Notes: a model not told the origin generated them from the letters alone. Counted from the stretch's first letter, positions 31,718 through 39,848 are shown. The stretch is 64,000 bases of DNA from a bacterium (GCA_026708015.1 JAPOVT010000041.1:40195-104194), one strand, 5' to 3'. Program-made: numbers and translations.

Positions 31718-33219
31718 TGGTTGACACCGTCATCGTAGGGGGAGGTTCGGCGGGATCGGTCTTGGCCGCCCGCTTGTCGGAGGACCCTGCCCGACGAGTG
31801 CTGCTTCTAGAAGCCGGACCCGACTACGGAAGCCGCGTGCCCTCCGACCTGGTTGACATCACGGTGTCATCGCATCCTGATCACGACTGGGGGGACGAGG
31901 TCCGGCTGCCCGGCGGGAGGACTCAGCCCTATCCCAGAGGGCGTGTGCTGGGTGGCAGTTCGGCAGTCAACGGCGGCATCGCCGTGCGGGCCATGCCCGC
32001 AGACTTCGACTCCTGGGGGTTCGCCGAGTGGCGGTGGGAGGCGATGCTGGATTGCTTCAGGCGGCTGGAGACCGACCTTGATGGAGAAGAGCAGTGGCAC
32101 GGCCGCGATGGTCCTTTGCCCATTTTGCGCACTCCTGAGTCTGAGCTCAACCCGGTTCACACGGTGTTCTACGAGGCGTGCGATGCCGTGGGGCATGGCT
32201 TCATCGCCGATCACAATGCACCAAATTCCTACGGGGTTGGGCCTCTGCCCCGCAATCGGCGGGGACTGCAACGGGTATCGGCAGCCGATGCCTACCTGAC
32301 CCCCGATGTTCGGCGTCGGCCGAATCTCGAGGTACGAGGCAATTGTCTGGCCAGGACGGTGCGATGGAGCGGCAACCGGGCTATTGGACTGGATGCGATA
32401 CAAAACGGCCGAGAACAGGTGCTAGCGGCCGACGAGGTCGTCTTGGCGGCTGGAGCGATCCAGTCGCCCCTGTTGTTGTGGCGCTCTGGGATCGGCCCGG
32501 CCGCGGAATTGGCCGGCCTGGGCACCAGTGTGGTCGCCGACCGCCCGGGAGTGGGGGCCAACTTCTCCGACCATCCCGCGGTCTACCTGTTTGCCCTGCC
32601 CAAGCCGGAGATGGTGGCTCCTGGGGATGTGACCATCCAAACCTTGCTGCGGTTCACCAGCACGTCGGGGCCCGCCAACGATCTCCAATTGTTCCCGGTC
32701 GGTGTGATCGACTTGTCGGCCAACCCGCGCCGCCGAGACGAGGCAGGGGGCCTGGATTCCGTTTTCGCGCTGAACGCAGCCCTGCAACAAGTTGAGATCC
32801 GGGGGTCTGTCCGCCCGGTTTCATCTGATCCAGTCGACCCTCCGGCAATCACCTACCCGTTCTTGGCCCACAAGCCCGATCTGGAACGCCTCGCGGAAGC
32901 CTTTGAGCTCGGTTTGGAGTTGTTAATGTCGCCCTCGTACCAGAAGGTGGCCGACGGCCCGCTGTTTCTGCCGGATCGGCTTGCTCGTGATGATCTGCTG
33001 GCCCATGTATTCGCCCATCATGTGGCCTTCTACCACGGAGTCGGCACCTGTGCGATGGGTCGGTCCGACGACCCCGCGGCGGTGGTCGGACCCCGCGGCC
33101 AGGTATGGGGCACGGAGGGGTTGCGGGTCTGCGATGCCTCGATCATGCCCGAGGTGCCAAGAGCCAACACCAATCTGAACGTCATAGCCATTGCCGAGCG
33201 AATGGCTGAGTTGGTCTAG
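31717..33219 (+). CDS. GMC-family FAD-dependent oxidoreductase
   Basis: A 500-residue GMC oxidoreductase (choline dehydrogenase/alcohol oxidase superfamily), oxidising an alcohol with FAD. Seen are the ADP-binding VIVGGGSAGSVLAARLSED, the GMC signature around YPRGRVLGGSSAVNGGIAVR, AADEVVLAAGAIQSPLLLWRSG cut by short variation, and the C-terminal catalytic His in HHVAFYHGVGTCAMG with the final NTNLNVIAIAERMAEL. It starts with a GTG sharing one base with the crotonase stop. Its substrate is likely an alcohol made by the preceding hydratases. Confidence 0.92.
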   Translation: MVDTVIVGGGSAGSVLAARLSEDPARRVLLLEAGPDYGSRVPSDLVDITVSSHPDHDWGDEVRLPGGRTQPYPRGRVLGGSSAVNGGIAVRAMPADFDSWGFAEWRWEAMLDCFRRLETDLDGEEQWHGRDGPLPILRTPESELNPVHTVFYEACDAVGHGFIADHNAPNSYGVGPLPRNRRGLQRVSAADAYLTPDVRRRPNLEVRGNCLARTVRWSGNRAIGLDAIQNGREQVLAADEVVLAAGAIQSPLLLWRSGIGPAAELAGLGTSVVADRPGVGANFSDHPAVYLFALPKPEMVAPGDVTIQTLLRFTSTSGPANDLQLFPVGVIDLSANPRRRDEAGGLDSVFALNAALQQVEIRGSVRPVSSDPVDPPAITYPFLAHKPDLERLAEAFELGLELLMSPSYQKVADGPLFLPDRLARDDLLAHVFAHHVAFYHGVGTCAMGRSDDPAAVVGPRGQVWGTEGLRVCDASIMPEVPRANTNLNVIAIAERMAELV

Positions 33220-33229
33220 GCGGGATTCA

Positions 33230-34363
33230 TCAAGCCGCGCACTGGCTGAAGCCCAAAACCTGTTCTGGCGGGGTGTGGTCGAGGCCAAGCGACTCGGCAA
33301 CCGCAGGCTCGGTGACATGGCCCCCGCACACCGACAGGCCAGCCCGGAGCCCGGCATCGGCTCTCATGGCTTCTTTGGGTCCGAGGTCGGCCAGTTTCAT
33401 CACATAGGGGAGCGTGGCGTTCTCCAGCGCGAATGTCGAGGTTCGGGGAACGGCGCCGGGCATGTTGGCCACGCAGTAGTGGACCACGTCGTAGGCCAAG
33501 TAGGTGGGGTTGGCATGGGTTGTGGGTCGGGAAGTCTCGATACAGCCGCCCTGGTCGATGGCGACGTCCACCACCGCTGATCGGGGACGCATCTGCTTGA
33601 CCATCTCAGTGGTGACGAGGTGAGGGGCTCGAGCGCCTCGCACCAGAACGGCGCCGATCACCAGATCGGCCCCGAGGACCGCCTCTTCGAGGGCGCCTCC
33701 GCTGGAGTGCAGGGTGTGCAAAGCCGAGCCATACCGCGAGCTCAGGTCCTCCAATACCGAAACGTCGCGGTCGATCACCGTCACATCGGCGCCCAGCCCG
33801 ATGGCCATTTGCACTGCGTTGCGGCCAACCACGCCTCCGCCGAGAATGACCACTTTGGCCGGGGCAACGCCGGGCACGCCGCCGAGCAGCACCCCCCGAC
33901 CCCCTTGCGAGGACTCCAGACAATGGGCTCCGGCCTGTATCGACATACGTCCTGCTACCTGTGACATGGGGGCCAACAGAGGCAGACCACCGTTGGGACC
34001 GACTACCGATTCGTAGGCGATGGCCGTGACGCCCTGGTCAATCAACTCAGCAGTCTGCACCCCGTCTGCTGCGAGGTGCAGATAGGTGAACAGGACTTGG
34101 TTTTGGTCGAGGCGGGCCCGCTCTTCGGCTTGGGGCTCTTTGACCTTGACGATCAGTTCGGCTTGATCGAATAGCAACGGAGCAGAATCTGCAACGGTCG
34201 CCCCGTGGGCGATGTACTCCTCATCGGTGAAGCCCGCCCCGGCACCGCAGCCGCGCTCCACAACAACTTGGTGGCCGCGATTGACAAGCTCGGTCGCACC
34301 GCCGGGCGTCAGCGCCACTCGACGCTCTTCGCTCTTGATCTCCTTAGGAACCCCGATCCGCAT
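33230..34363 (-). CDS. ald: Alanine dehydrogenase
   Basis: A 377-residue NAD-dependent L-alanine dehydrogenase interconverting alanine and pyruvate plus ammonia. It starts RIGVPKEIKSEERRVALTPG, has LFTYLHLAADG with the catalytic His, YESVVGPNGGLPLLAPMSQVAGRMS cut around it, and an NAD fold VVILGGGVVGRNAVQMA. The tail VCGGHVTEPAVAESLGL is family-typical. Length is normal. It is divergent from an Lrp/AsnC regulator across an AT-rich control region with inverted repeats; ald control by an adjacent Lrp-type protein (AldR) is known in mycobacteria, so the same logic is likely here. Confidence 0.95.
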   Translation of the reverse strand: MRIGVPKEIKSEERRVALTPGGATELVNRGHQVVVERGCGAGAGFTDEEYIAHGATVADSAPLLFDQAELIVKVKEPQAEERARLDQNQVLFTYLHLAADGVQTAELIDQGVTAIAYESVVGPNGGLPLLAPMSQVAGRMSIQAGAHCLESSQGGRGVLLGGVPGVAPAKVVILGGGVVGRNAVQMAIGLGADVTVIDRDVSVLEDLSSRYGSALHTLHSSGGALEEAVLGADLVIGAVLVRGARAPHLVTTEMVKQMRPRSAVVDVAIDQGGCIETSRPTTHANPTYLAYDVVHYCVANMPGAVPRTSTFALENATLPYVMKLADLGPKEAMRADAGLRAGLSVCGGHVTEPAVAESLGLDHTPPEQVLGFSQCAA

Positions 34364-34431
34364 TGAATGCCTCCGCCGCAGGCCGATTAATACAAGGACA
34401 TTTTACCCGCGAGAACGAGGAATAATTCTTG

Positions 34432-34448
34432 AAATTTTGTTACAATTT
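34432..34448. promoter_or_regulatory. AT-rich inverted repeat in the ald/lrp control region
   Basis: AAATT, seven bases, AATTT. It lies in the 185-base AT-rich gap between ald and the Lrp-type gene, which stands out against GC-rich flanks. It may be one of several Lrp-family binding sites or part of a promoter; support is weaker than for the repeat at 34462-34482. Confidence 0.4.
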
Positions 34449-34461
34449 CGCTAAGAACCGA

Positions 34462-34482
34462 AGATATTTTTCACGAATATCT
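34462..34482. promoter_or_regulatory. Perfect inverted repeat, candidate Lrp/AsnC operator
   Basis: AGATATT, seven bases, AATATCT is a perfect 7-7-7 palindrome located 99 bases from the ald start and 67 bases from the regulator start. Lrp-family proteins bind AT-rich dyads of about this size, so this is a good candidate site for control of ald and autoregulation. Confidence 0.55.
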
Positions 34483-34548
34483 CAAAATTCGCCCATTTTA
34501 TGTCTTACTTTGTTTTGATTCACGAGCCGCTTCCCAGGAGTCAGACCA

Positions 34549-35010
34549 GTGTCTGAATTGGATTCAATCGATCGAACTATTCTCAACGAACTCCAGATCG
34601 ATGCTCGCATGTCCAACGCCGAGCTCGCTGAGCGGGTGGGCCTGTCGCCCTCCGCGTGCTACCGGCGGGTCCGCCGCCTCGAGGCTGACGGGGTGATCGC
34701 CGGCTACGTGATGATCGTCAACCCTGAAGCCATCAACCGTTCCCTCGATGTGTTCGTCGAGATCTCTTTGGTGAGCCAGAGCGAGGCGAATCTGCGCCAG
34801 TTCGAGAAAGAGGTGGTGGAGTGTCCCGAGGTCATGTCCTGCCATTTGATGGCTGGTGACGCCGACTATCTCCTGCATCTCGCGGTGGCCGATCAGCGCG
34901 ATTTCGAGCGAATCCACAACCAATACCTGTCCCGCTTCAGCGGCGTGGGCCGCCTGCGATCCAGTTTCGCCATCCGTTCTGTGTGGGAGACCACCCGCCA
35001 CGAGCTTTAG
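34549..35010 (+). CDS. Lrp/AsnC-family transcriptional regulator
   Basis: A 153-residue Lrp/AsnC regulator. It has an N-terminal helix-turn-helix (LDSIDRTILNELQIDARMSNAELAERVGLS cut, then PSACYRRVRRLEADGVIAGY) and a C-terminal RAM ligand domain (VFVEISLVS, MAGDADYLLHLAVADQRDFERI). It starts at GTG 34549 after CCAGGAG. Divergent position from ald suggests it is the amino-acid-responsive activator of alanine dehydrogenase (AldR-like). The gene for the selenoprotein partner begins only nine bases after its stop, so read-through transcription into that locus is possible. Confidence 0.93.
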   Translation: MSELDSIDRTILNELQIDARMSNAELAERVGLSPSACYRRVRRLEADGVIAGYVMIVNPEAINRSLDVFVEISLVSQSEANLRQFEKEVVECPEVMSCHLMAGDADYLLHLAVADQRDFERIHNQYLSRFSGVGRLRSSFAIRSVWETTRHEL

Positions 35011-35019
35011 CATCAGGCC

Positions 35020-36003
35020 ATGACGACGGCCACCCAGCACTCCTATGACTCCTACGAAGCCTTGGTGGAGGACTATTTCGAAAAGGGCTGGACCGATGGG
35101 TTGCCCATCGTGCCCCCGACTCCGGAAATGGTGGCCATCTTCCTAGAGCGTGCCGGCCTATCCGGAGATGAGGTCCTGGGTACTGTTCCCACCCGAGAGG
35201 TCACCTGCACGGCAGAGCAGGCTGCGGCGAACGCCGTCATGGCCGGCTGCCTGCCCGAGTACTTCCCAACGGTGGTGGCCGCGGTTCGCGCCCATCTCCA
35301 CCCCAAGGGAAACTGCCACTCCACCACCGGCACACTGTCGGGCGCCGCTCAGGCTGTCATCATCAACGGACCCATTCGCAATGAGTTGGGGGTGGTCTCA
35401 GGGGCCGGTTGCTTCGGACCGGGCTTTCGGGCCAATGCCACCATCGGACGGGCGCTTCGCCTCGTGATCCGCAACGTGTGCCGTGCCATTCCCGGCTTTT
35501 TGGACCGGGCCAGCTATTCCACCCCGGTCCGCTACTCCTTCTGCTTCGGGGAGAACGAGGAGGCCTCCGATTGGGAGCCGCTCCATGTGCAGCGGGGGCT
35601 CGACCCTGAGCAGAGCGCCGTGACTGTCCACTCCCTGATGAAGATGGTTGAGGCCACCGACTTCACCAGCCGAACCGCCGAGGGGGTGTGCGACACGCTG
35701 GTGAAAGACATCCGGGCCAACGGTGTCGCCGGTGACTCCTGGCTGGGTGAGGACGGCAATCTCGTCATCGTGATGGGCCACGAGCACCATCGGTTCTTCC
35801 TCGAAGAGGGATGGTCGAAAGCCGACATCCAGCAGCACTTGTGGCCCCGGCTCATCGCTCCTGCCACCAGCGCCACCGACCGCATGGCCCGCATCGGCAA
35901 GCCCGAGGGCATCCTCATCGTGGCCGCCGGGGGAGCAGGCATGGGAGCAAGCTGGCTCCTACTGCCCCACCTCGCCCTCGCCATCACTGAGCCCGTCGTC
36001 TAG
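35020..36003 (+). CDS. Conserved UGSC-associated protein (likely large partner subunit)
   Basis: A 327-residue soluble protein. It starts with EDYFEKGWTDGLPIVPPTPE, a distinctive N-terminus that I associate with conserved proteins found beside UGSC-type (seleno)proteins. Further conserved-looking blocks are CTAEQAAANAVMAGCLPEYF, HSTTGTLSGAAQAVIINGPI and VVSGAGCFGPGFRANATIGR, rich in Cys, Gly and Asn and plausibly forming a substrate or redox pocket. Cys residues in CTAEQ, AGCLPE, GNCHST and GAGCFG could interact with the selenocysteine partner encoded 39 bases downstream. No signal peptide or membrane segment. Biochemical activity is unknown; a two-subunit selenoenzyme is the best hypothesis. 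Confidence 0.8.
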   Translation: MTTATQHSYDSYEALVEDYFEKGWTDGLPIVPPTPEMVAIFLERAGLSGDEVLGTVPTREVTCTAEQAAANAVMAGCLPEYFPTVVAAVRAHLHPKGNCHSTTGTLSGAAQAVIINGPIRNELGVVSGAGCFGPGFRANATIGRALRLVIRNVCRAIPGFLDRASYSTPVRYSFCFGENEEASDWEPLHVQRGLDPEQSAVTVHSLMKMVEATDFTSRTAEGVCDTLVKDIRANGVAGDSWLGEDGNLVIVMGHEHHRFFLEEGWSKADIQQHLWPRLIAPATSATDRMARIGKPEGILIVAAGGAGMGASWLLLPHLALAITEPVV

Positions 36004-36042
36004 CCGCCGTCCGGATGCGCGTCAATAAGTTAGGCTAAGGCC

Positions 36043-36591
36043 ATGACAACGCTCATCGGCCTCGACCCCACTTCGGGTCCATTCGACCGTACTGACGATC
36101 ACGAATTCTCTCCCCGGCCAGCCAGCTTGGACGGGGCGGTGGTCGGTTTGGTGGCCAACGGCCTTGGTGAGGGAGAGATCTTCCTGGATGCCCTTTACGA
36201 CGAGATGACCAAGCTGAGCGATTTGCAAGCCCCACTCAAGGTGGTCAAGAGCTCGGTCTCAATACCCCCTGACCCGGGTGACTGGAGCAGGCTCACCGAG
36301 GAGGCAACTGTCGCGATAACCGGCTTCGGCGGTTGAGGCAGTTGCAGTGCCCGCAGTTTGCGGGACGCAGTGGAGCTGGAATGGGCAGGCGTTCCCAGTG
36401 TCGCCATCGTCCATGAGGAGATGAGGGGTTCAGCCCAGGCAATCGCCCGAGTGAGTGGATGCCCAGACTATGAGTTCCTCGCCGCCGATTACCCGTGGAC
36501 CCCCACCGCCATTTGGTCGAAAGAGGAGTGCCTCGAGTTGGCTGAGATCATGGCCCCCAAGGTCTTGGCCGCATTGACCGGCCAGAGCTAG
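36043..36591 (+). CDS. UGSC-family selenoprotein with in-frame TGA (selenocysteine at codon 98)
   Basis: Reading through one TGA (36334-36336) gives a continuous 182-residue protein: TEEATVAITGFGG-U-GSCSARSLRDAVELEWAGVP around the TGA. The U-G-S-C motif followed by S-x-R/H-D-A-V-E-L-E-x-x-G-V-P is what I know of the UGSC family, where U is selenocysteine or, in other species, cysteine. Frame, spacing and coding character continue unbroken to the TAG at 36591. A SECIS-like hairpin follows the TGA directly. A conventional reading would split this into a 97-residue product and a spurious downstream fragment. The upstream partner is 39 bases away. UxxC suggests a redox or thiol-selenide role. A nonsense mutation of a Cys codon is the main alternative. 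Confidence 0.85.
36337..36371 (+). promoter_or_regulatory. Putative bacterial SECIS element
   Basis: Immediately 3' of the TGA, CCCGC (36350-36354) pairs perfectly with GCGGG (36360-36364) around the five-base loop AGUUU. A lower helix GUUGC (36341-36345)/GCAGU (36367-36371) follows after a small internal loop. The loop GU lies 20-21 bases after the TGA, within the window where SelB-binding apical loops sit in bacterial selenoprotein mRNAs, and a GU in the loop is a known recognition feature. The fold was done by eye. Confidence 0.7.
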
Positions 36592-36594
36592 CCG

Positions 36595-37911
36595 CTACTC
36601 CGCCAAGTCGGAGTCCGCTGAGGAAATAGCAGCAGCACCAATTACACCGACCGCGGCTACTGCCGCGCCCAGCCAAAATGCGCTGGCAAAGGCTGCTCCG
36701 GAGACGTTCTCTCCCACAGCCAGCACCAGTACCTGGACGCCAGCGGCAGTGCCCAGGCTGGTGAGCGTTTGGAACATCCCGGTTGCCGCCCCAAGACGGT
36801 CCATCGGCACTGCCCCCACGACCGAAACCTGATAGGCCGGCCCGGCCACCCCTAGCCCTCCGCCGGCCAGCGCCAGCCCCAGGATCACCAGCACTACGGT
36901 GTCGACCAGCGATCCCGCCGCGAACGACACCATGGCCAAGACCACCAGCGCGCTGCCCAAACAGGAAGTCCATCGCTCTCCCCGGGTAGCAGTCAGCCGG
37001 CCGCCCACCGGTGAGCTGAGGCTGAAGAAGACCAGGCGAACTACCAGAAACACCGTGGCGGCAGTCAGAGTGTACCCATAGCGCTCTTGCAAGAGTTGGG
37101 GCGCGAGGATGAATCCGCCCATATAGGCTGCATTGGCCGTGGCTGAGGCCACAACCGGCCCGGCATAGTTCCGGCGGCGGAACCACTCAAGCGGGACCAT
37201 CGGGTGAGCCGTACGTCGTTCGATGGCCACGAATGTCCAGATGGTTGCCGGAACGAGGGCCAACAGCGCCAATGCAACCGGGTGGTCGAAACCCAGGTTG
37301 GCGCCCCGGTCCAGAGCTACCATCAACACGACTACCGCGGCCACCAAGCTGAGCGCGCCCGCCACGTCGACCGGCTTGGCTTCGCCGGCACGGGAAGGAC
37401 GAACAACGAGAATCGCAGCAATCAGGCCTATCGCAGCAATGGGGGTGTAGACGGCGAAGATTGCCCGCCAGCCCAGCGCGTCCACCAACGCGCCGCCGGT
37501 CACCAACCCGATGGCCGGTCCTCCAACGGCCGCGAATTGGAACCAGCCCATGGCCCTAGCCCGTTGATTGACCGGGAACGCAGCCATCATGATCGCCATC
37601 CCGTTGGGAATCGTCATGGCGCCGCCCAGCCCTACCAACGCCCGGAACCCGATAAAGCTAAGGGGGTCCCAGGCCAGGCCGCACACTCCAGTGGCTGCGG
37701 TGAATACGGTCAAACCGAGGATCAGCATCCGCCGGTGCCCCCATAAGTCGCCCAGGGTGCCGAATACCGTTGTCCCCGCGGCGAGACCAAGGAACGGGGC
37801 AGAGACCGCCCACGACAACGTTGCGTTGGTGGTACCCAGGCTTTCCGAGATGTCCGACAGAGAGGCGCCGATAATGGTCATGGTGGAGCCGAACACCACC
37901 TGCCCGGCCAA
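36595..37911 (-). CDS. MFS transporter (DHA2-like drug/solute exporter)
   Basis: A 438-residue (or slightly longer) major-facilitator protein with ~12-14 hydrophobic segments. The MFS loop motif appears as GTLGDLWGHRRMLILGL after helix 2, and ALVGLGGAMTIPNGMAIMMAAFP after helix 4 resembles DHA2 exporters. The called start is a TTG. The frame continues upstream through a family-like STPTTPHDAAYAWRLLVTLL to a CTG at 37971 that overlaps the cupin stop (CTGA), so the true start is probably there or nearby. It follows the cupin gene as the second gene of a pair. The substrate is unknown. Confidence 0.88.
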   Translation of the reverse strand: MAGQVVFGSTMTIIGASLSDISESLGTTNATLSWAVSAPFLGLAAGTTVFGTLGDLWGHRRMLILGLTVFTAATGVCGLAWDPLSFIGFRALVGLGGAMTIPNGMAIMMAAFPVNQRARAMGWFQFAAVGGPAIGLVTGGALVDALGWRAIFAVYTPIAAIGLIAAILVVRPSRAGEAKPVDVAGALSLVAAVVVLMVALDRGANLGFDHPVALALLALVPATIWTFVAIERRTAHPMVPLEWFRRRNYAGPVVASATANAAYMGGFILAPQLLQERYGYTLTAATVFLVVRLVFFSLSSPVGGRLTATRGERWTSCLGSALVVLAMVSFAAGSLVDTVVLVILGLALAGGGLGVAGPAYQVSVVGAVPMDRLGAATGMFQTLTSLGTAAGVQVLVLAVGENVSGAAFASAFWLGAAVAAVGVIGAAAISSADSDLAE

Positions 37912-37967
37912 CAGGGTTACCAGCAGCCTCCAGGCGTAAGCCGCATCATGCGGAGTTGTTGGAGTGC

Positions 37968-38288
37968 TCAGTCTTTTAGCTCGATCAAGACTTCGTAATA
38001 GGGCTTAGTGCCGGTGTTTACTGCGGTTTCGATGCCGCCTTTGGAGATGAACATGGACTGACCGGGAATCACGTCGCCCTCCACGAGGCCTGAGAACTCC
38101 CCTGTGGTGTCGGGCTCGAAATCTCCCGCGATCTTGTCGCCGGTAACCTGGACCAGCACGTAATCGTGATCGTGGCGGTGGAGATCAGACCGCTCGCCAG
38201 GGTCCAGGCGCATTTCCCAAATCCGCACCCGGTCGTTCTCCATCAGCAGTTTGGTGGCCACGTCTCCGAATTCCCGCTCTTCGCTCAT
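37968..38288 (-). CDS. Cupin-domain protein
   Basis: A 106-residue single-domain cupin. The metal-binding motif 1 reads GERSDLHRHDHDYVLVQVTG with the expected His residues, and motif 2 is around EGDVIPGQSMFISKGG, although its usual His appears replaced. Such small cupins act as isomerases, dioxygenases or ligand sensors. The ATG at 38288 is chosen over a TTG-type start six codons upstream. It is transcribed together with the MFS transporter, so it may modify or sense the transported compound. Confidence 0.85.
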   Translation of the reverse strand: MSEEREFGDVATKLLMENDRVRIWEMRLDPGERSDLHRHDHDYVLVQVTGDKIAGDFEPDTTGEFSGLVEGDVIPGQSMFISKGGIETAVNTGTKPYYEVLIELKD

Positions 38289-38621
38289 ACCGAGAAGCAT
38301 AGGCACGGAAGACGGCTCAGGCCTTGTTACCGTTCAGGGGTAGTCTGCCAGACTGTGACTAGCCAGCGGGGGGATGAGCGCCCTCGCCTACAACAGCCTC
38401 ATCCAAGCCTGGCCCGAACTCACCCGCCTCGCCCACAAACCCCCCGACGCCCAAACCGACCTCGGCCTCGCTTGAGAGGAGGCACATGTTGGCGCTCTTA
38501 CTTCGCATAGCGAGTGATGTGTCAGCCAATTTCAGATATTGACAATATTTAATCGGATTTATTCTAGTTTGTGACGTAATTCGCAGGGATATTGTCATTG
38601 GTGAATGGTAAAGTAACATCC
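38289..38621 (+). other. 333-base intergenic region with a 33-codon ORF and AT-rich promoter zone
   Basis: No ordinary gene. A short ORF (38374-38475, 33 codons, ATG after a G-rich run) has Actinobacteria-like codon use and reads LAYNSLIQAWPELTRLAHKP, perhaps the tail of a lost gene. From ~38525 the DNA turns AT-rich: TTGACA (38539-38544) and TATTCT (38560-38565) with a 15-base spacer could form a promoter for the HNH gene. Nothing else is recognised. Confidence 0.4.
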
Positions 38622-39848
38622 ATGGAATTCACGCCTGTGGCCAGCCAGAATGACTGCGCCGATGGCCTTAGTGGCTGTGGTTGCGGGGCGCTGGTTTGCG
38701 TTGCAGTCGCCGATGTGGCTGCGTTGTCGGAGGACGAGTTGCGGCGAGAGTTGGGGGCGGTTAGCCGGGCGGAGTCGAAGCTGGCCGGGTACAAGGCCCG
38801 GATCCTGGCCGAGGTGGCCCGCCGCCATGACACGGCCGGGGCCAAGAAAGTGGCCCGGGAGGTGCTGCGTTCGTCTCCGTCTTCGGCTCACCACGACGTG
38901 AAGGCGGCTGAGCGCCTTGCCGGGCTAGGGGAGACTTCCGGGGCTCTGGCCGCAGGAGAAATTCCTGCGGATCATGCCCGGTTGATTGCTCGGGCGTCGT
39001 CTGAGGGGCCCATCGACGAGGCTGAGCTGGTGGAGGCCGCCAAGACGCAGACTTACGACGAGGTGGCCCGCACCGTCAAGCGCCAGCAGCACGAGTTGTC
39101 GGGCGACGACGGACAGGCGATCCACGATCGGCGAAAGAAGAACCGCACAGGCCGGTGTTTCCAGAACAGGGACACGGGCATGTATGTGATCAACGCCGAG
39201 TTCGACCCGGTTACCGGGGCGCATATCGCTGGAGCGCTGGCCGACAAAGAGCGGGAGCTGTGGCGCGTCGAGGATCCCAAAGCGAGGCCAACCCACGTCC
39301 AGCGCTGCGCTGATGCACTGGCCGAGCTGATCTTGCACCCCGAAAAGGGCAAGGCCGCGGGTATCGCGCTGGTGCTGGTGGCCGACTATGACGCTTCTCA
39401 CAAAGAATTGGTGGATGCCCGTCTATCCGACGGCACGCCGCTTCCCGCCAAGGAACTGGTGAAGCTGGCCTGCGAGGCCGATATTTTCCCGGCGGTGTTC
39501 AACGCCAGAACCCAGGACCTGTGGCTGGGACGGCGTCGCCGTTGTGCCTCAGACGCCCAGAGAATCGCGCTGATGGTGCGCGACAAAGCCTGTGTGGGCT
39601 GCGGGGCCGATGCGAACCGCAGCTTCGCCCACCACATCGAGCACTGGCAGAACGGCGGCGCAACCGACTACCCCAACCTCGTCACAGTGTGCAACGACTG
39701 CCACCACGACATCCACGACCGACACCACCAAGTAGAACAGGATTGTCGAACCGGCAAACACAGCGTCGTATCGCCGCCCGAGGCCTTCCCCGACACCGGA
39801 ACCGACACCTGGCAGCCCAAACAGCTAAACCCCGTGCTCCGAAACTGA
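38622..39848 (+). CDS. DUF222/HNH endonuclease-like protein (second copy)
   Basis: A 408-residue protein with the same architecture as the gene at 8498-9703: a helical DUF222 region (ELRRELGAVSRAESKLAGYK, GEIPADHARLIARASSEG, RQQHELSGDDGQAIHDRRK) and a C-terminal HNH nuclease (ACVGCGADANRSFAHHIEHW, then TVCNDCHHDIHDRHH), with zinc cysteines and catalytic His retained. The ATG at 38622 is taken; a TTG at 38592 is in frame. It is not an identical repeat of the first copy. The AT-rich upstream promoter zone contrasts with its GC-rich body. Confidence 0.92.
   Translation: MEFTPVASQNDCADGLSGCGCGALVCVAVADVAALSEDELRRELGAVSRAESKLAGYKARILAEVARRHDTAGAKKVAREVLRSSPSSAHHDVKAAERLAGLGETSGALAAGEIPADHARLIARASSEGPIDEAELVEAAKTQTYDEVARTVKRQQHELSGDDGQAIHDRRKKNRTGRCFQNRDTGMYVINAEFDPVTGAHIAGALADKERELWRVEDPKARPTHVQRCADALAELILHPEKGKAAGIALVLVADYDASHKELVDARLSDGTPLPAKELVKLACEADIFPAVFNARTQDLWLGRRRRCASDAQRIALMVRDKACVGCGADANRSFAHHIEHWQNGGATDYPNLVTVCNDCHHDIHDRHHQVEQDCRTGKHSVVSPPEAFPDTGTDTWQPKQLNPVLRN

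Noticed and set aside
36358..36591. Separate downstream ORF starting at a TTG-like codon after the TGA
   Set aside because: It has no ribosome-binding sequence and its homology begins before its nominal start, at the TGA itself; it is the C-terminal part of the selenoprotein.
36043..36591. Simple nonsense pseudogene or alternative genetic code as explanation for the TGA
   Set aside because: TGA ends many other genes in this window normally, and the coding frame, UGSC motif and hairpin after this TGA are all maintained; not fully excluded without the Sec genes.
38374..38475. 33-codon ORF as a functional small gene
   Set aside because: Coding-like composition but no recognisable family, no partner and no conserved neighbour; listed only as intergenic content.
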